Part shown: positions 1 to 7,246 of the stretch, piece after piece
How the letters are laid out: the number at the start of each line of letters is the position of its first letter
How positions within the stretch are numbered: the stretch's first letter is position 1
NCBI RefSeq assembly: GCF_030689745.1
Contig: NZ_JAUYGL010000052.1
Coordinates: forward strand, 1 to 35,635
Length of the DNA stretch: 35,635 nt
Direction of reading: 5' to 3'
Origin: Devosia sp.
GTDB taxonomy: Bacteria; Pseudomonadota; Alphaproteobacteria; Rhizobiales; Devosiaceae
Program-made: the position numbers and the translations under genes
Notes under the pieces: model-generated
The model's input: only the letters and a program-made list of their open reading frames with translations
Told to the model about the DNA's origin: nothing
The model's database searches: none

Positions 1-99
1 TGAGCCGGGTGTGGTCTTTGCCTGCCGCACAGGTTCCAGTCCGGCCGTGTGGGGGCGAGCGATCCCCGTGCCGCCGTACAGTTCCAAAAACCGGCGCCC

Positions 100-123
100 C
101 GAGGCGGTTTCGTCTCGTTTTTT
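100..123 (+). terminator. Candidate rho-independent terminator, plus strand
   Basis: A 7-bp stem (CGAGGCG at 100-106 paired with CGTCTCG at 111-117, one G-U pair) closes a GTTT loop and is followed directly by six T (118-123). This is the classic intrinsic terminator layout and suggests that a plus-strand transcript enters from the left of the window. The same stretch also takes part in a longer imperfect hairpin (97-112 with 137-153). Read on the minus strand, that hairpin is followed by five T (positions 90-86), so it may also end transcripts from the kinase gene. Bases 1-202 otherwise hold no gene that I can recognise. Confidence 0.55.
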
Positions 124-202
124 ACCTTACCGGAGGCGAAAGCCGTCTCGGGGTCCGTCCGCTCATTGAAAACCGCGCTGCAGGCGGCGCTTCTGCACGG
201 CC

Positions 203-1489
203 CTAAGGCAGCAACACTTCCACGCGCATGCCCTCGCCGGGCTTGCTCTTGATCGAAAGCTGGCCGCGATGGCGATTGACGATGTGCTTGACGATGGCCA
301 GACCCAGGCCGGTGCCCTTCTTCTTGCGGCTGGCGTCGGCATCGATGCGGTAGAAGCGCTCGGTCAGCCGCGGCACATGTTCGGGCTCCACACCCTGGCC
401 GTAGTCGATCACCGTGACCAGATGCTGGAAACCGGTGCGGCCGGCTGGCTCGAGGCTGACGTCGACGAACCGGCCGCCCGCGCCATATTTGATGGCATTG
501 TCGAGCAGGTTCTCGAACACCTCATAGAGCTGGCCCCGATCGCCAATGGTGGTCGAGGAGCCCGCAAACAGATGGAGCCGGATGTCGATTTCGGCGGCCT
601 TGGCCTGGGTCATCAGCCCCTCGCGCACTTCGCGCAACAGGGCGGCCAGATCAATGCTGCCGGTGGGCCGCACATGCTGGTGCATTTCAATGCGCGACAG
701 GCTGAGCAGATCATCGATCAGCTTGCTCATGCGTTCGGCCTGGCCCTGCATGATGCCGAGGAATTTCTCGCGTGCCGCCGTATCCTTGGCTGCCGGCCCG
801 AGCAGGGTATCGATGAAGCCGCGCAGCGAGGCCAGCGGCGTGCGCAATTCATGGCTGGCATTGGCGATGAAATCGGAACGCAGGGCCTCGACCTGCTTGA
901 GTTCGGTCAGGCTCTGGAAGGTCACGAGCAGTTGACGATCCTCATCGCTCAACCAATCCAGGCCCGGCCGGTTGAGCGGCGCCACCACCACCTTGTGCCA
1001 GGTCTGCGAGGGCACCGTTTCGTGCAGTTCGATGCTGGACGTCCTGCCGGTGCGCATCGCCACATCGATGGCCCGCACCAGATCGGGATTGCGCATGGAA
1101 AAGCTGATGGGATTGCCCGTGCTGACGCCGGGATATTCCTGCCGGGCGGCCAGATTGGCGTGCAGCACGATGCGGCGCCGGTCCAGCACCAGGCAAGGTT
1201 CGATCAGGGCATCGGCAAAGATGGCCACCGTGCTGGCCGGCATGTCCAGGGGAAGCGGGGACGCCGCCGCGTCGGGGTCCGATGGGGAGCTCGCCTGGGA
1301 GGGCAGCAGCGCAATGCCGGCCAGCAGGGCGGCAAAGCCGATTATGGCGCCGACCAGGCTCAGACCGGCGAACAGCACCAACCCCGCAAATACCACTGCG
1401 CCGCCGGCCAGCAGGCCGATCTGCTGCAGCAGGCGAGACAGCATGTCCTGGAGATATTGGCCGGCCGTGCGGCTGGGGGCTTGGTTCAT
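203..1489 (-). CDS. phoR: PhoR-type sensor histidine kinase
   Basis: A 428-residue membrane histidine kinase. Two closely spaced hydrophobic segments (about 24-46 and 48-64) anchor it. A PAS-like domain follows (about 85-195), then the HisKA dimerisation domain with the phospho-acceptor His213 in SHELRTP, and an HATPase_c domain with the N box (Asn331 in ENLLDNAIKYG), the G1 box DYGQGV (362-367) and GTGLGLAI (392-399). The segment FYRID...KKGTGLGLAIVKH and the domain order match PhoR, which controls phosphate starvation through PhoB. No response regulator or pst gene is in the window; they would lie to the left if present. The gene is divergent from ppk2, 87 bp away, which fits a phosphate theme. 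The chosen ATG has no clear Shine-Dalgarno sequence, so the start is uncertain. It could be another PAS-HisKA kinase, but PhoR is the best fit. Confidence 0.85.
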   Translation of the reverse strand: MNQAPSRTAGQYLQDMLSRLLQQIGLLAGGAVVFAGLVLFAGLSLVGAIIGFAALLAGIALLPSQASSPSDPDAAASPLPLDMPASTVAIFADALIEPCLVLDRRRIVLHANLAARQEYPGVSTGNPISFSMRNPDLVRAIDVAMRTGRTSSIELHETVPSQTWHKVVVAPLNRPGLDWLSDEDRQLLVTFQSLTELKQVEALRSDFIANASHELRTPLASLRGFIDTLLGPAAKDTAAREKFLGIMQGQAERMSKLIDDLLSLSRIEMHQHVRPTGSIDLAALLREVREGLMTQAKAAEIDIRLHLFAGSSTTIGDRGQLYEVFENLLDNAIKYGAGGRFVDVSLEPAGRTGFQHLVTVIDYGQGVEPEHVPRLTERFYRIDADASRKKKGTGLGLAIVKHIVNRHRGQLSIKSKPGEGMRVEVLLP

Positions 1490-1576
1490 TGGGGCGGGTG
1501 CTTCAGACAGAGGGCAATCCCCTTGCGTGAGGGGGCGTCTCTATAGCACGATGAATATAACAACGGAGCAACAAGA

Positions 1577-2434
1577 GTGACTGACCCAATCGACGGCTTC
1601 GATATCGAAAATCCCAAACTGCCCAAAGCCATCAAGAAGCGCGCCATGGCCTCGGGGGGATACCCTTATGACGATAAGCTGGATCGCGACAGCTATGAAG
1701 CCCGGATGTACGCCCTGCAAAAACAATTGGTGACCCTGCAGGCCCATCTGGCGGCCAGCGGCGAGCGCATCATGATTGTGTTTGAGGGGCGCGACGCCGC
1801 CGGCAAGGGTGGCACCATCAAGCGCTATCTGGAAAACCTCAACCCGCGCTATTCCATCATCGCCGCCCTGCCCAAGCCCAATGATCGGGAGCGGACGCAG
1901 TGGTATTTCCAGCGCTATGTCGACTGGATGCCGGCGGCCACCGAGACGGTGCTGTTTGACCGCTCCTGGTACAACCGGGCCGGCGTGGAAAAGGTGATGG
2001 GTTTTTGCACCCCCAAGCAAACCGAGCACTTTCTTGAGGAAGCGCCGGAATTTGAAAAGCGCATCACCAAAGACGGCATTCACCTGTTCAAGTTCTGGCT
2101 GTCGATTGGCCGCGAGATGCAGCTCAAGCGCTTCCATGACCGCCGCCACGATCCGCTCAAAGTGTGGAAGCTGTCGCCGATTGATCTGGAAGCCCTGACG
2201 CGGTGGAGCGATTATACCGATGCGCGTAACACCATGATCGAGCGCACCCATACCGAGCACGCTCCCTGGACCGTGGTCCGTACCAATGACAAGCGCCGGG
2301 GGCGGATTACCCTGATCCAGAGCGTGCTGCACCGGCTCGACTATGCCGGCAAGGACACCGAGGCCATTGGCGAGATTGATGCCAGCATCTGCCTTGATGG
2401 TCCCGATTTCCTCAGCATGGACAAGACGGACTAG
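1577..2434 (+). CDS. ppk2: Polyphosphate kinase 2 (PPK2 family)
   Basis: A 285-residue soluble enzyme of the PPK2 family, which transfers phosphate between inorganic polyphosphate and nucleotides, usually making NTP or NDP from polyphosphate. Visible motifs are the Walker A-like GRDAAGKGGT (71-80) and the Walker B/lid region DRSWYNRAGV (128-137). The usual HLFKFWLSI and RFHDR elements lie downstream. Length and motif spacing fit a single-domain, class I type PPK2; nucleotide preference cannot be read from sequence. The start is GTG, with GGAG at 1565-1568 eight bases upstream. It diverges from the phoR-like kinase, so co-regulation by phosphate is plausible, although I see no clear Pho box between them. 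Its stop codon overlaps the end of the convergent rpiR gene by four bases. Confidence 0.93.
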   Translation: MTDPIDGFDIENPKLPKAIKKRAMASGGYPYDDKLDRDSYEARMYALQKQLVTLQAHLAASGERIMIVFEGRDAAGKGGTIKRYLENLNPRYSIIAALPKPNDRERTQWYFQRYVDWMPAATETVLFDRSWYNRAGVEKVMGFCTPKQTEHFLEEAPEFEKRITKDGIHLFKFWLSIGREMQLKRFHDRRHDPLKVWKLSPIDLEALTRWSDYTDARNTMIERTHTEHAPWTVVRTNDKRRGRITLIQSVLHRLDYAGKDTEAIGEIDASICLDGPDFLSMDKTD

Positions 2435-3264
2435 GGGCGCTCGATCGCGCCCATGCGCTTGCTGGCAGTGGTCCAGGTCAGTTCGGTGGTGCGCGCCAGC
2501 ACGGCCTCGACCACGGTCAGCAGCGCGCCATTGGCGTCCCAGGTGCGGCCCATTTCGGTGTATCCGGGCAGCACCAGCTTGGCAAAGCGACTGACCGGGC
2601 TCATCCATTCATCGGTGATCAGCACGATCTGGACGCGCTTGGCTGCCAGATCGCTGGCCAGTTGCAGGAGGGCAGGATCATAGCGGCGAACGTCAAAAAT
2701 GATGGCGGTATCGCCATCCCGGACGTCGAGCATCTGGTCGGCCTGGGTGGCCGGCCTGCCGTCGAACCGGCGCACGCCCGGCCGGATCAGGCGCAGATGG
2801 GCCTCCATATAGCCGGCGAGAAAATCGGTGAACCGGCCGCCGGCCAGCCAGCAGGTGCCCCGGCTTTCAGCCAGTCGCGTGCAGACCGCCTCAAACTCGG
2901 ACGCCGGGATCAGCGCTGCCGCCCGGCGCAGATTGTCCACCGCCTGGGCGATGAAGTGGTCGAGGAAGCGGGGATCGTCCGGGCTTTCGCTGATGCCGGT
3001 GGGGCTACGCTGCAGGGGCGATTTGGAGCGCTGCTCCATTTCATCACGCAGGGCCCGCTGGAAGTCGGGATAGGATTTATAGCCAAGCTGGGCGACAAAG
3101 CGCAGCACGCTGGCGGAACTGACGCCGGCATGCAGGGCGAACTCGGCCACCGGCGCCAGGCCAAGGGTGGGATAGGAGCCGAGCAGGCCGCGCGCAGCGC
3201 GTTTTTCGGCGGCGGTCAGGCCGGCGATTGCATCGTGAATGCGTCCGGCAACTGATTTTCCCAC
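2431..3264 (-). CDS. RpiR/MurR-family transcriptional regulator
   Basis: A transcription factor with an N-terminal RpiR helix-turn-helix (about residues 10-80; 'GVSSASVLRFVAQLGY' is the recognition region) and a C-terminal SIS sugar-phosphate-binding domain (about 120-260). I chose the GTG at 3264 because AGGAG lies seven bases upstream; an in-frame ATG at 3288 would add eight residues but has no ribosome-binding site. RpiR proteins usually respond to a phosphorylated or small-molecule ligand through the SIS domain. The gene is divergent from the amidohydrolase/TRAP gene run, and the gap holds an RpiR-like palindrome at 3314-3329, so it is the likely local regulator. Its ligand is unknown. 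The family call is firm; its control of the TRAP cluster is inferred from position. Confidence 0.9.
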   Translation of the reverse strand: MGKSVAGRIHDAIAGLTAAEKRAARGLLGSYPTLGLAPVAEFALHAGVSSASVLRFVAQLGYKSYPDFQRALRDEMEQRSKSPLQRSPTGISESPDDPRFLDHFIAQAVDNLRRAAALIPASEFEAVCTRLAESRGTCWLAGGRFTDFLAGYMEAHLRLIRPGVRRFDGRPATQADQMLDVRDGDTAIIFDVRRYDPALLQLASDLAAKRVQIVLITDEWMSPVSRFAKLVLPGYTEMGRTWDANGALLTVVEAVLARTTELTWTTASKRMGAIERP

Positions 3265-3294
3265 CGCGGCACTCCTGATTGCATGCATTCAGCA

Positions 3295-3329
3295 TTGACA
3301 GTTTTTCCAATTATGAAACTACTGTTACA
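3295..3329 (+). promoter_or_regulatory. Promoter with overlapping RpiR-like operator, divergent region
   Basis: A perfect -35 hexamer TTGACA (3295-3300) is followed after 17 bases by a weak -10, ACTACT (3318-3323). Overlapping the -10 is an imperfect palindrome, TGAAAC-TACT-GTTACA (3314-3329), with one mismatch between its arms. It has the TGtAAC...GTTaCA look of RpiR-family sites. On the other strand CATAAT (3315-3310) could be a -10 for the regulator gene, so one operator could control both directions. The palindrome is seen directly; binding is inferred. Confidence 0.45.
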
Positions 3330-3358
3330 GAAGTTAATCAATCCCGCGCAGGGGCCAA

Positions 3359-4129
3359 ATGGTCAGAGAAGAGCAAAAGCCGGTATTGGTGACCAATGCG
3401 CAGGGGCAATCGCCCTTCGTGATTGTGTGTGACCACGCCAGCAATCGCATTCCGGCTCGCTATGGCGATCTGGGACTGACCATGACCGAACGGGCCAGCC
3501 ATATTGCGTGGGACCCCGGCGCATTGTCGGTCAGCCGGGCGCTGGGTGACCTGCTTGATGCGCCGCTGGTCCAATCGACGGTGTCGCGACTGGTGATCGA
3601 CTGCAATCGTGATGTGGATGCACCCGAGCTGATCTGGACACTGTCGGAGGCCACGCGCATCCCGGCCAATGAGGCGCTCAGCCCGGAGGAACGGCAATAC
3701 CGGATCGACCACTACCATCGACCCTATCACGATGCGATCGAGGCCCTGCTGGACGACCGTCGTCATGCCGGGCAGGCGAGCATACTGATCTGCATGCACT
3801 CCTTCACCCCGATCTATCACGGGGTGGCGCGGCCCTGGCCGATTGGCCTGATTCACGGCGTTGACACGCGCTTTACCCAGGCCTTGCGCGACGCGCTGGC
3901 TGCGGAAGACCCTGCACTCAATATCGGCTGGAACGAGCCCTATGCCGCGCTCAATGGCGTGACGCTGACGCTGGAGCGCCATGGCGATGGGCGCGGGCTT
4001 GATGCCACCATGATCGAACTGCGCAATGACGAGATCCTTGAACCAGCCGGGGTGACCCTGTGGTCGAGCCGGCTGGCACGGTGCCTTGAGATGGCACGAC
4101 AGGCGCTGGTGCCGACGAAACACGGATAG
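3359..4129 (+). CDS. N-formylglutamate amidohydrolase family protein
   Basis: A 256-residue hydrolase of the N-formylglutamate amidohydrolase family (HutG-type, zinc-dependent). Conserved blocks are CDHASNRIP (24-32), HIAWDPGA (48-55), SRLVIDCNRD (76-85), YHRPYH (119-124) and MHSFTP (146-151), with His and Asp residues suited to metal binding. Named members hydrolyse N-formyl-L-glutamate at the end of histidine degradation. Here there are no hut genes; the gene heads a run with TRAP transporter genes and a glutamine-synthetase-like ligase. I infer that it may cleave another glutamate amide, such as a gamma-glutamyl compound. The next gene starts 39 bases downstream, so one transcript is likely. 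Family assignment is confident, substrate is not. Confidence 0.88.
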   Translation: MVREEQKPVLVTNAQGQSPFVIVCDHASNRIPARYGDLGLTMTERASHIAWDPGALSVSRALGDLLDAPLVQSTVSRLVIDCNRDVDAPELIWTLSEATRIPANEALSPEERQYRIDHYHRPYHDAIEALLDDRRHAGQASILICMHSFTPIYHGVARPWPIGLIHGVDTRFTQALRDALAAEDPALNIGWNEPYAALNGVTLTLERHGDGRGLDATMIELRNDEILEPAGVTLWSSRLARCLEMARQALVPTKHG

Positions 4130-4168
4130 CTGGAGCAAACCGATGACCCAGAGACAGGAACCAGCATC

Positions 4169-4681
4169 GTGCCCAAGCCGATAGTCTTCTTTGTCAGATG
4201 GGTGGATCGCATCAACCTCTATGCGGGGCGGTTGGCCATGGTGATCTTCTTTGCCATGGCCGCCATCATGCTGTGGTCGACAGTGTCGCGCGCCGTATTC
4301 GGGGTCTCGGTCAACTGGTCCCTCGAAATGACCCAGTTCCTGCTCTCGGCCTTCTACCTGCTGGGCGGCGCCTATTCCCTGCAGCATGGGTCCCATGTCC
4401 GCATGGATCTGTTCTACAGCCGGCTCTCGTTGCGCCGGCGGGCAGGCCTGGACGCGGTCACATTGCTGGCCGTCATCTTCTTTCTCGGGGTGCTGCTCTG
4501 GGGCGGCATTTCGAGCACGCAATATGCCATTCAGTACAACCAGAAGAACTACTCCGCCTGGTCGCCCGTGCTCTGGCCGGTCAAGGTTGCCATGACCATC
4601 GGCATTTTCCTGATGCTTCTGCAAGTCATCGCGCAATTGTTCCGGGATGTGGCGCAGGCGATGGATAGGCCGATTACATGA
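4169..4681 (+). CDS. TRAP transporter small permease (DctQ family)
   Basis: A 170-residue inner-membrane protein with four predicted transmembrane helices (about 22-44, 54-74, 95-115, 134-156). It carries the DctQ-typical Glu53 region (NWSLEMTQF) at the second helix and HVRMD (76-80) in the following loop. With DctM it forms the membrane part of a sodium-driven tripartite (TRAP) importer. The start is GTG at 4169, with CAGGAA nine bases upstream; a nearby ATG at 4143 is out of frame. The end overlaps the start of the large-permease gene by four bases (ATGA), which implies translational coupling. Family call is firm; the ligand is set by the binding protein downstream. Confidence 0.92.
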   Translation: MPKPIVFFVRWVDRINLYAGRLAMVIFFAMAAIMLWSTVSRAVFGVSVNWSLEMTQFLLSAFYLLGGAYSLQHGSHVRMDLFYSRLSLRRRAGLDAVTLLAVIFFLGVLLWGGISSTQYAIQYNQKNYSAWSPVLWPVKVAMTIGIFLMLLQVIAQLFRDVAQAMDRPIT

Positions 4682-6003
4682 CACCCGAACTCATCACCCT
4701 CTTCATGTTCGCCACCATGATGGTGCTGCTGTTTACCGGGCAGCGGGTCTTTGGCGTCATCGGCTTTGTCGGCTCGGCAGCCGCGCTCTGGCTCTGGGGG
4801 CGCGGCGCCGTCGAGATGCCGTTCAATCAGGCCTTCCAGGTGCTCAACTGGTACCCGCTGATCACCGTGCCCTTCTTCGTGTTCATGGGCTACATGATGA
4901 GCGAGAGCGGCATCGCCTCGAACCTCTACCGCATGTTCCATGTCTGGTTCGGTTCGGTCCGGGGCGGGCTGGCGCTGGGCACAATGGGGCTGATGGTGCT
5001 GATTTCCTGCATCAACGGGCTGTCGGTGGCCGGCATGGCCATCGGCGCCACAATTGCCCTGCCCGAGCTGCTCAGGCGCGGCTATGACAAGATCATGGTC
5101 ACCGGGGTCATTCAGGGCGGCTCGTCGCTGGGCATCCTGATACCACCCAGCGTGGTGCTGGTGCTGTTCGCCATGATTGCGCGGGCACCGGTAACCGAAT
5201 TGTGGCTGGCCGGCATCATGCCCGGCCTGATGATGGCCACCATTTTCGGGATATATGTCTATGTCCGCTGTCGCATCCAGCCGGAAATGGGCCCGCCGAT
5301 TTCGCCTGAGGAACTGGCGGAGATCACCCTGGGTGACAAGCTCGTGCTGCTGCGCGAGGGCCTCATGCCGGTGGCGGTGTTCGCCATCATGATGACGCTG
5401 TTCCTCACCGGCACGACCAGCCTCACCGAAAGCTCGGCCGTGGGGGCGCTGCTGGCAACGGTGGCGGCGGCCCTGTCGGGCAAGCTCAACTGGCAGGTCC
5501 TGGAGTCAACGACGCGAAACACACTGCTGATCAGCTGCATGTTTCTCTGGATCATCCTGGCCGCGCTGTGCTTCTCGTCGGTCTATGATGGGCTGGGCGC
5601 CGTACGGGCTATTGAAAACCTGCTGCTGAACACCTTTGGACTCGATCCCTGGGGCATACTGATCCTGATGCTGCTCAGCTTCGTGGTCATGGGCATGTTC
5701 CTCGATGACACGGCCATGCTGGTGATCGTCGCGCCGCTCTATATTCCGCTGGTGCGGCTGCTCGGCTTCGATGTGATCTGGTTTGGCATTCTCTACACCA
5801 TCACCTGCCAGATCGCCTACATCACCCCGCCCTTTGGCTACAATCTGTTCCTCATGCGCGCCATGGCGCCGCCCGAAATCGGGCTGAGCGATATCTATCG
5901 CTCCATCCTGCCATTCGTGCTGATGATGGTCCTGACCGTGATCCTGCTGATGATCTTTCCGCAGATCGCGCTGTGGCTGCCTGGCCTTTATGCCGGACGC
6001 TGA
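4678..6003 (+). CDS. TRAP transporter large permease (DctM family)
   Basis: A 441-residue polytopic inner-membrane protein, hydrophobic throughout, with the size and pattern of DctM (about 11-13 helices). Recognisable family motifs are GGSSLGILIPPS in the first half, and MFLDDTAMLVIVAPL and ITPPFGYNLFL in the second half; these correspond to the two re-entrant hairpin regions that bind sodium and substrate in this ion-transporter superfamily. It overlaps the small-permease gene by four bases. A 127-base gap separates it from the binding-protein gene, an order (Q-M-P) found in many TRAP operons. Full length, no defects seen. Confidence 0.95.
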   Translation: MTPELITLFMFATMMVLLFTGQRVFGVIGFVGSAAALWLWGRGAVEMPFNQAFQVLNWYPLITVPFFVFMGYMMSESGIASNLYRMFHVWFGSVRGGLALGTMGLMVLISCINGLSVAGMAIGATIALPELLRRGYDKIMVTGVIQGGSSLGILIPPSVVLVLFAMIARAPVTELWLAGIMPGLMMATIFGIYVYVRCRIQPEMGPPISPEELAEITLGDKLVLLREGLMPVAVFAIMMTLFLTGTTSLTESSAVGALLATVAAALSGKLNWQVLESTTRNTLLISCMFLWIILAALCFSSVYDGLGAVRAIENLLLNTFGLDPWGILILMLLSFVVMGMFLDDTAMLVIVAPLYIPLVRLLGFDVIWFGILYTITCQIAYITPPFGYNLFLMRAMAPPEIGLSDIYRSILPFVLMMVLTVILLMIFPQIALWLPGLYAGR

Positions 6004-6130
6004 GGGGACCATGGTGAACCATATGCCAACACAAGAAGGGAGGCGCTGAACGAGCAAGTCCGACGTCGAGTCCAATCATGCGTTCCGGCAAGTCTGCTCG
6101 GAACGTCAACATCAAGGGGATGAAACAGAC

Positions 6131-7189
6131 ATGACTGATCTTCTCAACAAGCGTAACTTTCTCAAGCGGGCGGGCCTGGCCACCGCCGGCGCTGTAGGCG
6201 CCACGGCGCTGGCAACGCCCCATGTCAAGGCGCAGGAGCCGATCCGCTGGCGCCTGCAGACCTATGCCGGTCCGGCGCTGGCCGAACATGTGGTCAAGAA
6301 CGCCATCGACTGGTTCAACATCGCCGCAAACGGCGAGATGGTCATCGAACTCTATACGGCCGACCAGCTGGTGCCGCATGGCGAGCTGTTCCGCGCCGTC
6401 CAGACCGGCACGATCGACGCCGCCCAGAGCGACGACGACTCCGCCGCCGCACCAGTGGACGTCAAGGTGTTCGGCGCCTATTTCCCGCTGGCCTCGCGCT
6501 ATTCGCTCGACGTTCCCGCGCTCTGGCACTGGCGTGGCCTCAAGGAAATCTGGGAAGAGGCCTATGCCGAAATCCCGGACGTGACCTGGCTGTCCACCGG
6601 CGCCTGGGATCCCTGCAATTTCGGCACGACCAAGCCGATCAACTCGCTGGCCGACCTCAATGGCCTGCGTGTCTACACCTTCCCCACGGCGGGCCAGTTC
6701 CTCTCCAAATACGGGGTTGTTCCGGTATCGCTGCCCTATGAAGATGTCGAGCCGGCACTGCAGACCGGTGAACTGGACGGCATCTGCTGGAGCGGCACCA
6801 CGGAGCTGCACACGGTCGGCTGGGCCAATGCGCTCAAATACTACCTGACCAACCCGCTTTCGGGTGCCTGGGCCGGCTCCTACTTCGTCAACACGGCACG
6901 GTGGAACGAGTTGCCGCCACACCTGCAGCAGCTCTACCGCATGATGATCGACTCCTCGCACTATTATCGCCAGCACTGGTACTGGGCCGGCGAAGCCAAC
7001 TTCCGCCTCAACGGCAAGCTCGAGCTGACGACCATTCCCGAGGCTGAATGGAAGCAGGTGGAAACTGACGCTGTCGCCTTCTGGGACGATATCGCCAAAC
7101 AGTCGGACCGCAGTGCCCGGGTGGTCGAGATCATCAAGCAGTACAACGCCGATATGGAACTGGCGGGCCCGCCATACCGCTACAGCTGA
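6131..7189 (+). CDS. TRAP transporter substrate-binding protein (DctP family)
   Basis: A 352-residue periplasmic binding protein. The N-terminus has a Tat-like signal (KRNFLKR at 7-13, a Lys-Arg variant of the twin arginine, then an Ala-rich stretch to about residue 35), suggesting export in folded form. The mature part follows the DctP fold with YTADQLVPHGELFRAVQTG (75-93) and DLNGLRVYTF (175-184). In most DctP proteins this last block is DLKGxKIR, and the Arg pairs with the ligand carboxylate; here that position is Tyr182. An acidic DDD (101-103) follows the first block. Both hint at a ligand that is not a simple carboxylate. Together with the downstream genes, an amine or amino alcohol is plausible. 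Ligand assignment is inference. Confidence 0.93.
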   Translation: MTDLLNKRNFLKRAGLATAGAVGATALATPHVKAQEPIRWRLQTYAGPALAEHVVKNAIDWFNIAANGEMVIELYTADQLVPHGELFRAVQTGTIDAAQSDDDSAAAPVDVKVFGAYFPLASRYSLDVPALWHWRGLKEIWEEAYAEIPDVTWLSTGAWDPCNFGTTKPINSLADLNGLRVYTFPTAGQFLSKYGVVPVSLPYEDVEPALQTGELDGICWSGTTELHTVGWANALKYYLTNPLSGAWAGSYFVNTARWNELPPHLQQLYRMMIDSSHYYRQHWYWAGEANFRLNGKLELTTIPEAEWKQVETDAVAFWDDIAKQSDRSARVVEIIKQYNADMELAGPPYRYS

Positions 7190-7198
7190 ACCGATTAA

Positions 7199-7222
7199 CC
7201 CGGCCGCGCCATCGCGGCCGGG
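7199..7222 (+). terminator. Strong GC hairpin between dctP and the synthetase gene
   Basis: Perfect 10-bp arms (CCCGGCCGCG and CGCGGCCGGG) enclose a CCAT loop. No T run follows. Such hairpins after binding-protein genes often act as partial terminators or protect the upstream mRNA from 3' decay, giving more binding protein than the downstream enzyme. The structure is seen directly; the role is inferred. Confidence 0.5.
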
Positions 7223-7246
7223 ATACCCTGTATCCTGGAGATTGAA

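Noticed and set aside
1..100. Possible end of a structured RNA (tRNA-like GGTTCCAGTCC)
   Set aside because: The T-loop consensus is not met (TTCCAGTCC instead of TTCRANNCC), and no acceptor stem or CCA end can be paired.
269..1546. 425-codon plus-strand open frame across the histidine kinase gene
   Set aside because: It is antisense to a gene with complete kinase motifs. Its translation has no recognisable domain and looks like GC-rich shadow sequence.
3359..4129. HutG of a histidine-utilisation operon
   Set aside because: No hutH, hutU, hutI or hutF genes lie nearby; the family match holds but the pathway does not.
3338..4684. 448-codon minus-strand open frame
   Set aside because: Antisense to the amidohydrolase and DctQ genes, both with full family motifs; rich in His, Gln and Arg, as expected of reverse-strand GC-rich frames.
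6120..6134. Four-codon upstream reading frame (MKQT) whose stop overlaps the dctP start
   Set aside because: The AAGGGG sequence abuts its ATG with no spacing and instead suits the dctP start; most likely chance.
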